From Pseudomonas sp. SLFW (GTDB lineage Bacteria; Pseudomonadota; Gammaproteobacteria; Pseudomonadales; Pseudomonadaceae), in the NCBI RefSeq assembly GCF_009905615.1, contig NZ_JAAAKW010000018.1, positions 30,538 through 94,537 on the forward strand: DNA of 64,000 nt. The letters run 5' to 3'. The notes under the pieces were generated by a model that was not told where the DNA came from, searched no databases, and worked only from the letters and a program-made list of their open reading frames with translations. Numbering within the stretch: the first letter of the stretch is position 1; every line of letters begins with the position of its first letter. Below are positions 1-7,344 of the stretch, piece by piece. The translations under genes and the position numbers were made by a program.

Positions 1-822
1 GTCTTCCTTGAAGTTGGCGTCTACCCACAGCCCGGTGGCGGGAACCACGGAGAGCAATTGCGTGCCCGCTGCCGCATAAGCACCGACTCGCGCGCGGCGG
101 TTGCCGATCACGCCGTCCACCGGGGCGCGCAGTTCGGTGTAACCGACGTTGAGCCGCGCCATGTCGCGTTCAGCCTTGGCCTGTTCCAGGGCGGCGCGGG
201 CCTGTTGTTTCTGGGTGGCGATGACGTCCAGCTGGCGTTGCGAGGCCAGCATCGAGGCCTGGGCCTTCGCGCCGTTGGCCTGGGCGGTCTTGTAGGTGGC
301 GTCGGCGCGCTGGAAGCTTTCAATGGACACTGCCGAGCGCCCGGACAGCACCTTGTAGCGTGCCTGATCGTCCTTGGAACGCACGGTTTCGGCATTGGCG
401 GCATCGATCCCGGCCTTCGCCTGGCTGACCACCGCGTGTTGCAGCTGTTCGGTGGCGTCGAGGTTGGCGAGCAGCGCTTCTTCGGCCGCCACGGCGCCCT
501 CGGCTTTGTTCAACGCGGCGACGTAATCGCGGTCGTCGATCTTCACCAGCAAGTCACCTGCGTGGACGATCTGGTTATCGGTCACTTTCAGCTCGGTGAT
601 GTAGCCCGGCACTTTCGGCCCGATCACCGTGACATCACCGCCGACGTAGGCATCGTCAGTGGACTCCAGAAAACGGCCGACGGTCCACCAATGCAGGCCA
701 TAGAAAACGGCGCCCACCACGACGGCCACCGCGAGCAGCAACAGAATCAGACGTTTGCCCCGAGCGGGTTTTGGCGGTGCGGCCGCAACGGCAGGCTCGG
801 TGACGGTTTGAGGGTTGTTCAT
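1..822 (-). CDS. HlyD/EmrA-family efflux adaptor (partial, C-terminus beyond window)
   Basis: Membrane-fusion adaptor of an EmrAB-type drug efflux pump, linking an inner-membrane transporter to an outer-membrane channel. The 274 visible residues start MNNPQTVTEP. They contain a cytoplasmic tail, one membrane segment at about residues 25-45, the barrel-sandwich strand DDAYVGGDVTVIGPKVPGYI, a long Ala/Gln-rich coiled coil, and the second lipoyl half with LRAPVDGVIG. The C-terminal barrel runs off the left edge. It starts 6 bp after the HxlR-type regulator gene and is probably co-transcribed with it. An EmrB-type MFS gene would be expected next. The substrate cannot be read from the sequence. 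Confidence 0.85.
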   Translation of the reverse strand, partial: MNNPQTVTEPAVAAAPPKPARGKRLILLLLAVAVVVGAVFYGLHWWTVGRFLESTDDAYVGGDVTVIGPKVPGYITELKVTDNQIVHAGDLLVKIDDRDYVAALNKAEGAVAAEEALLANLDATEQLQHAVVSQAKAGIDAANAETVRSKDDQARYKVLSGRSAVSIESFQRADATYKTAQANGAKAQASMLASQRQLDVIATQKQQARAALEQAKAERDMARLNVGYTELRAPVDGVIGNRRARVGAYAAAGTQLLSVVPATGLWVDANFKED

Positions 823-828
823 CGCGGT

Positions 829-1383
829 TTACCTGTGATTCTGCTGAGGTTGGGAAGAGGGTTTGGGAAGCGTCTTGCGGTAGGCGTCGCGGCGCGGGCG
901 GCCGGTTTCAAGGCGCCACGCGGACAGGCTGTCCGGCGCGCCTTTGTAGCGAAGGCTGTGGTCGTGCATGTTGATACGTTTGCCGGTATTGCCGTCGGTC
1001 AGCACCAAATCGACGGGCACGCCCGTGTTCTCGTCGAACAACTCAATGTTCGAGCGCTCGCCGGAGAAGTGTTTGTGTCCCCATTTCATCAAGCTCAGCA
1101 CCACGGTGCGGAAGTCGCGGCCGCTTTCGGTGAGCACGTAGTCATAACGCAGCGGTTTGTCGGTGTAGGCGTGACGCTCGACCAGCCCGGACTCGATCAG
1201 GCCGTTGAGGCGTCGTGTCAGGGTGCTGGGCGCAATACCGAGGCTTTTTTCAAATTCGTCGAAGCGGCACAAACCGTAGGACAGGTCGCGCAGGATCAAG
1301 ATGTTCCACCAGTCCCCGACGTGTTCGAGGCTGAGGGCAATCGGGCAGGGCATGTTCGCAAAGCTTTTCTTCTTCATGGCCAT
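829..1383 (-). CDS. HxlR-family winged-helix transcriptional regulator
   Basis: 184-residue one-domain regulator. The HxlR/DUF24 winged helix spans about residues 10-110: CPIALSLEHVGDWWNILILR, then the recognition helix LGIAPSTLTRRLNGLIESGL and the wing around RYDYVLTESG. The single Cys13 near the N-terminus fits the family, in which this Cys can sense electrophiles or oxidants; that role is inferred. About 70 extra C-terminal residues are longer than the minimal family. It probably controls itself and the adaptor gene 6 bp downstream, through the palindrome upstream. A second Met (position 3, MKKKSF) is an equally good start. Confidence 0.85.
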   Translation of the reverse strand: MAMKKKSFANMPCPIALSLEHVGDWWNILILRDLSYGLCRFDEFEKSLGIAPSTLTRRLNGLIESGLVERHAYTDKPLRYDYVLTESGRDFRTVVLSLMKWGHKHFSGERSNIELFDENTGVPVDLVLTDGNTGKRINMHDHSLRYKGAPDSLSAWRLETGRPRRDAYRKTLPKPSSQPQQNHR

Positions 1384-1439
1384 AGCCTCCGGGGCTATCG
1401 AGGGCAGTGCGGGAGAAAATTATGGTTATAATCTAGCTA

Positions 1440-1464
1440 AGTGACTTTCATCATGCAAGTCACT
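1440..1464. promoter_or_regulatory. Candidate operator for the HxlR regulator
   Basis: A perfect 8-bp inverted repeat, AGTGACTT at 1440-1447 and AAGTCACT at 1457-1464, separated by 9 bp. A further copy of the core AAGTGAC lies at 1475-1481. It sits 57-81 bp upstream of the HxlR gene, close to an AT-rich TATAAT-like stretch at 1427-1432. Assignment to the HxlR protein is inferred from position only. Confidence 0.45.
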
Positions 1465-1547
1465 ATGGTTGTGAAAGTGACAAGCGGCTGGGTGTGGCAG
1501 CGTGGAGGAGGGCGTTACACTGCCCGGACCCTAAGAGGAGGCTGGTG

Positions 1548-1877
1548 ATGACAGAAGCGCTTTATCTGCCCGAAACCCTGACCCGTGCTGAAGTGGATGC
1601 GCTGGCGGGGGTGTCCGTGATCGATTTCGGCACAAATTGGTGCGGGCACTGCAAGGCAGCCCTGCCGTTGATCGGCGAGGTGTTTGCCGAGTATCCGCAG
1701 GTACGCCACGTTAAAGTCGAAGATGGCAGCGGCCGCAGGTTGGGGCGCTCGTTCAAGGTGAAGCTGTGGCCGACACTGGTGTTCATGCGCGACGGGCAGG
1801 AAGTCGGGCGACTGGTGAGGCCGACTCGCATGAGTGACATTGAAGAGGCGTTCGAAGGGGCGGTACGGCAGGGCTAA
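1548..1877 (+). CDS. Thioredoxin-fold protein with CGHC active site
   Basis: 109-residue cytoplasmic thioredoxin-like protein with no signal peptide. The active site WCGHC is at residues 31-35 (Cys32 and Cys35). The dipeptide between the cysteines is Gly-His, as in protein disulfide isomerases, rather than the Gly-Pro of classical thioredoxins, which suggests a more oxidising redox potential (inferred). A cis-Pro equivalent appears in VKLWPTLVFM. The start is the ATG at 1548, preceded by AAGAGGAGG at 1533-1541; an upstream in-frame start lacks such a site. It stands alone between the efflux regulator and erdR. Confidence 0.85.
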   Translation: MTEALYLPETLTRAEVDALAGVSVIDFGTNWCGHCKAALPLIGEVFAEYPQVRHVKVEDGSGRRLGRSFKVKLWPTLVFMRDGQEVGRLVRPTRMSDIEEAFEGAVRQG

Positions 1878-1889
1878 CGTAGCGCAAAA

Positions 1890-1976
1890 CTGTAGGAGTG
1901 AGCTTGCTCGCGATGGCGATTTTTTATCCTCCGAATGAATGGCAGACCGACTTCGCGAGCAAGCTCACTCCTACAG
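1890..1976. repeat. REP-type inverted repeat pair
   Basis: Two perfect 23-bp inverted arms, 1890-1912 and 1954-1976, of the type TGTAGGAGTGAGCTTGCTCG, separated by 41 bp. It lies between two convergent genes. The same unit recurs at 34834-34896. This is a typical Pseudomonas intergenic REP/BIME element. Confidence 0.85.
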
Positions 1977-2018
1977 GAATTAGCGTGAGCCTGAAGTCCA
2001 TGGCGGGCACTTGGGCAG

Positions 2019-2684
2019 TTACCGGCGCAAGTACGCCGCGAAGTCGATATCCCCGGCGCTCAGAATCGCTTGTACCCGGTTGTGCACGTTGAGCTTGCGC
2101 AGGATCGCAGAGACGTGGGCTTTGACCGTGGTCTCGGCGATGGTGAGGGTGAAGGCGATCTGTTTGTTGGAATCGCCCTTGGTCATGCGCTCCAGCACCT
2201 GCAACTGTTTGCGGGTCAGCGCTTCGAGCATTTCAGGCTGGAGCTGCGGGGCGTCGCGAGGGGTGCTGCGGTGGCCAGGTTTCTGGCTGCGGATGATGTC
2301 CGGCGGCAGGTAGACATTGCCGTTGAGGATCTGCTCGATGGCGTCGGTCATCTGCTTGCGTGGCGATGATTTGGTAATGAACCCCACGGCGCCATACGTA
2401 ATGGCTTGCAGCACCACTTGCTTGTCCTGTTCGGCGGAGACGATGACAACCGGGATGGTCGGCGCCTCGTTGCGCAGGTTGATCAGGCCGTTCAGCCCGT
2501 GCATCCCCGGCATGTTCAGGTCCAGCAGAATCAGGTCCAGGTCTTCATGACCCTGAGTCATCGCCAGTGCGCTGTCCAGGTCTTCGGTTTCCATGACTTC
2601 GCTGCCTGGAAAACCGTCGCTGATGACGTTGTGAATCGCCTCGCGAAACAATGGATGGTCGTCGGCAATCAGGATCTTGTACAT
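2019..2684 (-). CDS. erdR: LuxR-type response regulator ErdR
   Basis: 221-residue NarL/FixJ-type response regulator. The receiver domain (residues 1-125) has acidic residues D8/D9, phospho-acceptor D55 in LLDLNMPG, and K105 near VGFITKSS. The LuxR helix-turn-helix lies at about residues 150-215 (LTRKQLQVLERMTKGDSNKQ). The sequence closely resembles ErdR of P. aeruginosa and P. putida, which takes part in the regulatory cascade for ethanol and other alcohol oxidation. It is divergent from ercA and the hybrid kinase, which belong to the same regulatory network, so the kinase may feed into it; that link is inferred. Confidence 0.85.
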   Translation of the reverse strand: MYKILIADDHPLFREAIHNVISDGFPGSEVMETEDLDSALAMTQGHEDLDLILLDLNMPGMHGLNGLINLRNEAPTIPVVIVSAEQDKQVVLQAITYGAVGFITKSSPRKQMTDAIEQILNGNVYLPPDIIRSQKPGHRSTPRDAPQLQPEMLEALTRKQLQVLERMTKGDSNKQIAFTLTIAETTVKAHVSAILRKLNVHNRVQAILSAGDIDFAAYLRR

Positions 2685-2989
2685 GGCGTCTTTCCTTTCT
2701 TATTGTCTGGCCTGTCGTTGGCCCTGAGCGGCATTACACGTCAGTAGCGCTGCTTTGTGAATGCGACCATCGAGAGCGAAAGCAGTACCAAAGTCGTAGA
2801 CGGTCTGAACGATTTCGATCCACCCATGCGTCACCGACACGGCTGAACGCCCCGAGACACGCGGATTTCAGGCCGTTATCGCCGCCCGTGGCTGCCTGCC
2901 CACACCGTCAGCCCTTGGTCTTATTGCAAACCCCTGCGGATGCTCTAGGCTGGCCCTCAATTCCCGATAAGAACAAGAAACCGCCTGAT
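2685..2989. other. Divergent intergenic region erdR/ercA
   Basis: 305 bp between the divergent start codons of erdR and ercA. It must contain the promoters of both. I saw no convincing sigma-70 hexamers, -24/-12 sigma-54 motif or palindrome, so I mark no individual site. Confidence 0.5.
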
Positions 2990-4153
2990 ATGAGCCAGAG
3001 CCTCAACATGCTGCGCAAGTTCGTGGCCCCGGAAATCATCTTCGGCGCTGGCAGCCGTCACAGCGTCGGCAATTACGCCAAGACCTTCGGCGCGCGCAAG
3101 GTCATGGTGGTCAGCGACCCTGGTGTGATCGCCGCCGGTTGGGTCGCGGACGTCGAAGCCAGCCTGCACGCGCAAGACCTCGACTATTTCATCTACAGCG
3201 CCGTATCGCCCAACCCCCGCGTCGAAGAAGTGATGCTCGGCGCCGACCTCTATCGTGAACACCATTGCGACGTGATCGTGGCGGTGGGCGGCGGCAGCCC
3301 GATGGATTGCGGCAAGGCCATCGGCATCGCCGTGGCCCACGGTCGTAACATCCTGGAATTCGAAGGCGTGGACACCATCCGCGTGCCCAGCCCGCCGTTG
3401 ATCTTGATCCCGACCACCGCAGGCACTTCGGCGGACGTCTCGCAATTCGTGATCATTTCCGACCGCCAGGAACGCATGAAAATCTCCATCGTCAGCAAGG
3501 CGGTGGTGCCGGACGTGTCGCTGATCGATCCGGAAACCACGCTGAGCATGGACCCGTTTCTGTCGGCCTGCACCGGTATCGACGCACTGGTGCATGCCAT
3601 CGAAGCGTTCGTGTCCACCGGCCATGGCCCGCTGACCGACCCCCACGCACTGGAAGCCATGCGGCTGATCAACGGCCATTTGGTGCAGATGATTGCCAAC
3701 CCCACGGACATTGCCCTGCGCGAGAAGGTCATGCTCGGCAGCATGCAGGCGGGGCTGGCGTTCTCCAACGCGATTCTCGGCGCAGTGCACGCCATGTCCC
3801 ACAGCCTGGGCGGCTTTCTGGATCTGCCCCATGGCCTGTGCAACGCCGTGTTGATCGAACACGTGGTGGCATTCAATTACAGCTCGGCGCCGGACCGCTT
3901 CAAGGTGATCGCCGAAACCCTGGGCATCGATTGCCGAGGCCTGAATCACGCGGCGATCAGCAAGCGATTGGTGGACCATCTGATCTCGCTCAAGCACCAG
4001 ATGGGCTTTCACGAAACCCTCGGATTGCACGGTGTCAGCACGGCGGATATCCCGTTCCTCTCTCGGCACGCCATGGGCGATCCGTGCATCCTCACCAACC
4101 CCCGCACGTCCAGCCAGCGCGACGTCGAAGTGGTCTATGGCGAAGCCCTCTGA
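2990..4153 (+). CDS. ercA: ErcA, iron-containing alcohol dehydrogenase-like regulatory protein
   Basis: 387-residue group III (iron-type) alcohol dehydrogenase fold. The nucleotide-binding loop GGGSPMDCGKAIG is in the N-terminal half. The metal ligands are in the C-terminal half: D and H in SACTGIDALVHAIEAF, then HAMSHSLGGF and LPHGLCNAVL. In Pseudomonas this subfamily (ErcA) is required for alcohol and acyclic terpenoid oxidation gene control as well as resembling an enzyme, so its role is probably regulatory. The start is the ATG at 2990 (MSQSLNML), matching the family N-terminus. Its stop overlaps the start of the hybrid kinase by 17 bp, so the two are translationally coupled. Confidence 0.88.
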   Translation: MSQSLNMLRKFVAPEIIFGAGSRHSVGNYAKTFGARKVMVVSDPGVIAAGWVADVEASLHAQDLDYFIYSAVSPNPRVEEVMLGADLYREHHCDVIVAVGGGSPMDCGKAIGIAVAHGRNILEFEGVDTIRVPSPPLILIPTTAGTSADVSQFVIISDRQERMKISIVSKAVVPDVSLIDPETTLSMDPFLSACTGIDALVHAIEAFVSTGHGPLTDPHALEAMRLINGHLVQMIANPTDIALREKVMLGSMQAGLAFSNAILGAVHAMSHSLGGFLDLPHGLCNAVLIEHVVAFNYSSAPDRFKVIAETLGIDCRGLNHAAISKRLVDHLISLKHQMGFHETLGLHGVSTADIPFLSRHAMGDPCILTNPRTSSQRDVEVVYGEAL

Positions 4154-5804
4154 CACCCAACAGTCCGCGCTGACAGCGCTGCTCGGGCTGGGTAATCATT
4201 CGACGCGCAAGAGCCATTATCCGGAGCTGACCCTGCGTCTCGCCGAGCTGGAAAACGAGCGCAACCGTTATAAATGGCTGTTCGAACACGCGGTCCACGG
4301 CATCTTTCAGGCGCGGTTACATGAGGGGCTGCGAGCGGCGAATCCGGCACTGGCGCGCATGCTCGGCTACCGCGATCCCGACGAAGTGCTGCGGGTGTTC
4401 GACGATCTGGGGAGCACACTGTTCGTCGGCGGGCAGGCGGAAATGCAGAGCATCGCGCAGGTGCTGCAACGGGACCAGAGCCTGCAAGGTTATGAAACCC
4501 GGTTGCGGCGCAAGGACGGCAGCTACGTCGACGTGCTCATGAACCTGTTGCTCAAGCCCGACGAAGACGGCGTGTTCGAGGGTTTTGTGGCCGACATCAC
4601 CGAGCGCAAGCTGGCGCAAAAGCGTTTGCAGGAACTGAATGACCAGCTTGAATTGCGCGTCACGGCGCGCACCGACGAGCTGCGTGAGGCCCGCGACGCC
4701 GCCGAGTCCGCCAACCGCAGCAAGGACAAATACCTCGCGGCGGCCAGCCACGACTTGCTGCAACCGTTGAACGCCGCGAGGCTGCTGATTTCGACCCTGC
4801 GCGAGCGTCACTTGCCCGATGCCGAACAGACATTGGTGGAGCGCACCCATCAGGCGCTGGAAGGGGCAGAGGACCTGCTCACCGACTTGCTCGACATTGC
4901 CAAGCTCGATCGAGCGTCGATCCAGCCCGACATCGAGCTGTATCGCCTTGAGGAAGTGTTGGCGCCGCTGCTGTCGGAATTTGAGCCCGTGGCAGAGGCG
5001 GCGGGTTTGGCCCTGCGTGCCCGTATCGGCCCGTTTGCGGTGCGTACCGACCTGCGGCTGATCACCCGGATTCTGCGCAATTTCCTCAGCAACGCCTGTC
5101 GCTACACCGATCACGGCAGCATTTTGCTCGGGGCGCGCAGGCGAGGGGATGCGCTGCGCATCGAGGTGTGGGACACGGGCCGGGGCATTGCCGACGACCG
5201 GCTGACGTCGATCTTTCTGGAGTTCAACCAACTGGATGTCGGCCGTGCGGCAGATCGTAAAGGGGTCGGGTTGGGACTGGCCATCGTCGAGCGCATTGGC
5301 CGGATTCTGGGCTGTCGGATTCAGGTCCGTTCACGGCCGGGGAAAGGGTCGGTGTTTTCCATCGACGTGCCGTTGTCAGCGGAAATGCCGGTGCCGATCA
5401 ACGTCGCTGCCCACCAAGCGCCAGGCACGGGCAACCCGCTGCCGGGACGTCGCCTGCTGGTGCTGGACAACGAGACCAGCATTCTCGACAGCATGGCCGC
5501 GTTGTTGGGGCAGTGGGGCTGCGAGGTCTTGACGGCCACCGATCAGGCCGCCTGTTACCGGGTACTGCAGGGGCGCGCGCCGGAGATGATCCTGTTCGAT
5601 TTTCATCTCGACCACGGGGTGTTGGGCTGTGACGTGGTCGCGGACCTCCGGGCGCATTTCGGCCGGGAAATCCCGTGCGTGATGATCACGGCGGACCGCA
5701 CCGATGCGTGTCGTCGGTCATTGCAGCGGCTGAACGCGCCGCTGCTGAACAAGCCGGTCAAGCCGGGGAAATTGCGGGCTGTGGTGAGTCAGTTGTTGGG
5801 GTGA
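4137..5804 (+). CDS. PAS-containing hybrid sensor histidine kinase (ErcS'/NahK-like)
   Basis: 555-residue soluble hybrid kinase with no membrane segment. In order: a PAS domain at about residues 40-160, ending in the PAC motif VADITERKLA; a coiled coil; the HisKA helix with phospho-acceptor His in AAASHDLLQPLNAARL; the HATPase with N-box NFLSNACRYT, G1 WDTGRGI and G2 GVGLGLAIVER; and a C-terminal receiver domain (LLVLDNETSILDSM, phosphorylated Asp in ILFDFHLDHG). The start overlaps the end of ercA. NahK of P. aeruginosa has more PAS domains, so this is a shorter relative. With ErcA and ErdR it belongs to the alcohol-oxidation regulatory group; its phosphotransfer partner is inferred. Confidence 0.85.
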   Translation: MAKPSDTQQSALTALLGLGNHSTRKSHYPELTLRLAELENERNRYKWLFEHAVHGIFQARLHEGLRAANPALARMLGYRDPDEVLRVFDDLGSTLFVGGQAEMQSIAQVLQRDQSLQGYETRLRRKDGSYVDVLMNLLLKPDEDGVFEGFVADITERKLAQKRLQELNDQLELRVTARTDELREARDAAESANRSKDKYLAAASHDLLQPLNAARLLISTLRERHLPDAEQTLVERTHQALEGAEDLLTDLLDIAKLDRASIQPDIELYRLEEVLAPLLSEFEPVAEAAGLALRARIGPFAVRTDLRLITRILRNFLSNACRYTDHGSILLGARRRGDALRIEVWDTGRGIADDRLTSIFLEFNQLDVGRAADRKGVGLGLAIVERIGRILGCRIQVRSRPGKGSVFSIDVPLSAEMPVPINVAAHQAPGTGNPLPGRRLLVLDNETSILDSMAALLGQWGCEVLTATDQAACYRVLQGRAPEMILFDFHLDHGVLGCDVVADLRAHFGREIPCVMITADRTDACRRSLQRLNAPLLNKPVKPGKLRAVVSQLLG

Positions 5805-5871
5805 GGGTGTATCGATTGTCAGGCGTCTCACCAGACTTCACGAGCGCGGCAATGCCTCAACCCTGAAAAAC

Positions 5872-5904
5872 AAAAAAGCCCCGAACCTTGTGAGTGCGGG
5901 GCTT
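5872..5904 (-). terminator. Intrinsic terminator of the mexEF-oprN operon
   Basis: The stem AAGCCCCG (5876-5883) pairs with CGGGGCTT (5897-5904). Reading on the minus strand, the stem runs into a T tract (the complement of A residues 5872-5877). It lies 40-72 bp beyond the oprN stop. Confidence 0.85.
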
Positions 5905-5943
5905 CGAAAAGACGGCGGGGTACGCTGTCCCTTGTTTCGGTCA

Positions 5944-7344
5944 TCAGGCGTTAGGCTGCCATCCGCCGCCCAGCGCCTTGTAGATGGCGACGATCCCGCG
6001 ATACAGGTCGATCTCGGCCAGGGCCTGAGAGTCTTCAGCCGCCAGACGCTCGCGCTCGGCATCCAGCAAGACCAGGAAGTCAGCGGTGCCTTCCTTGTAC
6101 TGAATGCTCGCCAGGTTGGCTGCCGAACGGCTCGCCTCGCTCTGACGCACCAGCGACACCAGTCGCTGCTGACGCTTGTCGTAGTCGCTGAACGCGTTCT
6201 CGGTTTCTTCCAGCGCCAGCAACACTTGCTGCTCGTAGTTGGCCAGTGCGCCTTCGGCATCGGCGTTGGCGCCACGAATACGCGCCTTCACACTGCCCAG
6301 GTCAAACGCGGCCCAGGTGATGCTCGGGCCAAGGCCCCAGGCTTGGGCGGCACCCGAACCGATCTGCGAACCCCGGCTGGCGGTGAAGCCCAGGAAGCCG
6401 CTGAGGCTGACCCGTGGAAACAGGTCGGCGGTCTGCACGCCAATCCGCGCAGTCTGCGCCGCCAGTTGCCGTTCGGCACTGCGCACGTCAGGACGGTTTT
6501 CCAGGAGCTTGGTCGGGTCACCGATCGGCAGCGCCTTGGAGATGGCCGGAAGCTTGGCCGGGGCCAGGCTCACGGTCATGGCGTCCGGGCGTTCGCCCAG
6601 CAACGTGGCGATGCGGTTGCGTTCACGAACCTGCTCGGCTTGCAGCTGAGGAATGCTGGCTTCTACCGCCGCGAGACGGGCATCGGCACGCACCACGTCG
6701 ATCTCGTTGCCCACGCCTTCGTCGCGCAATTGCACGGTCACGTTGCGCGAGTCCTGCTGGTTTTTCAGGTTGTCCCGGGCAATGTGTTCGCGCAGTTGTG
6801 CGCCACGCAGTTGACCGTACGCGTCCACCAGCTCGGCGATCATGGTCACTTGCAGCTGATACAGATTGGCCTCGGCCACCTGTTGATCAGCGTCGCTGGC
6901 TTCCAGTTCGCGCTGGATGCGGCCGAACAGGTCGATCTCCCAGGCCATGTCCAGGCCCAGGTCGTAGCGTTCCTGATTGACCCGGTGCTCGGTTTCACCC
7001 GGCACCTGAGCGCGGCCGATCTGGCTGCTGGCGCGGCTGGTCACAACCGGCATCGCGTCGTTGCTGATGTCGTCACGGATGGCACGGGCCGCTTTCAGGC
7101 GGGCGAAGGCGACGCGCAGTTCACGGTTGCCTTGCAGCGACTGAGCCACCAGCTGGTTCAGTGTCGGGTCTTCGAACTGCTGCCACCAGATGGTCTCGGT
7201 GCGGTTGCGGTCGTAGGTGCCCTGTGCCGCCGCCTGAATATTGGCCGCCGCAGTGTCCGGCTTCTTGTAGTCAGGGCCGACGGCACAGGCCGCCAGCGCA
7301 AGGACCAACAGGCTCGGCAGGAAGAGTTTTACAGCCTTCATCAA
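5944..7344 (-). CDS. oprN: OprN outer-membrane channel of the MexEF-OprN efflux pump
   Basis: 466-residue NodT/OprM-type outer-membrane lipoprotein. The signal peptide ends in lipobox LAAC, with the lipidated Cys in LALAACAVGPDYKKP. Two tandem OEP repeats form the trimeric TolC-like tunnel. The sequence matches OprN along its length (for example LGFTASRGSQIGSGAAQAW and a C-terminal GGGWQPNA). It exports drugs such as chloramphenicol, trimethoprim and quinolones, and quorum-signal precursors, with MexE and MexF (known for the P. aeruginosa pump). Its start overlaps the mexF stop by 4 bp; the terminator at 5872-5904 ends the operon. Confidence 0.93.
   Translation of the reverse strand: MMKAVKLFLPSLLVLALAACAVGPDYKKPDTAAANIQAAAQGTYDRNRTETIWWQQFEDPTLNQLVAQSLQGNRELRVAFARLKAARAIRDDISNDAMPVVTSRASSQIGRAQVPGETEHRVNQERYDLGLDMAWEIDLFGRIQRELEASDADQQVAEANLYQLQVTMIAELVDAYGQLRGAQLREHIARDNLKNQQDSRNVTVQLRDEGVGNEIDVVRADARLAAVEASIPQLQAEQVRERNRIATLLGERPDAMTVSLAPAKLPAISKALPIGDPTKLLENRPDVRSAERQLAAQTARIGVQTADLFPRVSLSGFLGFTASRGSQIGSGAAQAWGLGPSITWAAFDLGSVKARIRGANADAEGALANYEQQVLLALEETENAFSDYDKRQQRLVSLVRQSEASRSAANLASIQYKEGTADFLVLLDAERERLAAEDSQALAEIDLYRGIVAIYKALGGGWQPNA

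Noticed and set aside
58..1431. A 457-codon plus-strand frame at the left edge
   Set aside because: It is antisense to the EmrA-like adaptor and the HxlR regulator, both with clear family signatures.
1890..1976. REP palindromes read as a CRISPR array or IS ends
   Set aside because: Units are inverted pairs with variable spacing, not regularly spaced direct repeats with spacers, and no transposase lies between arms.
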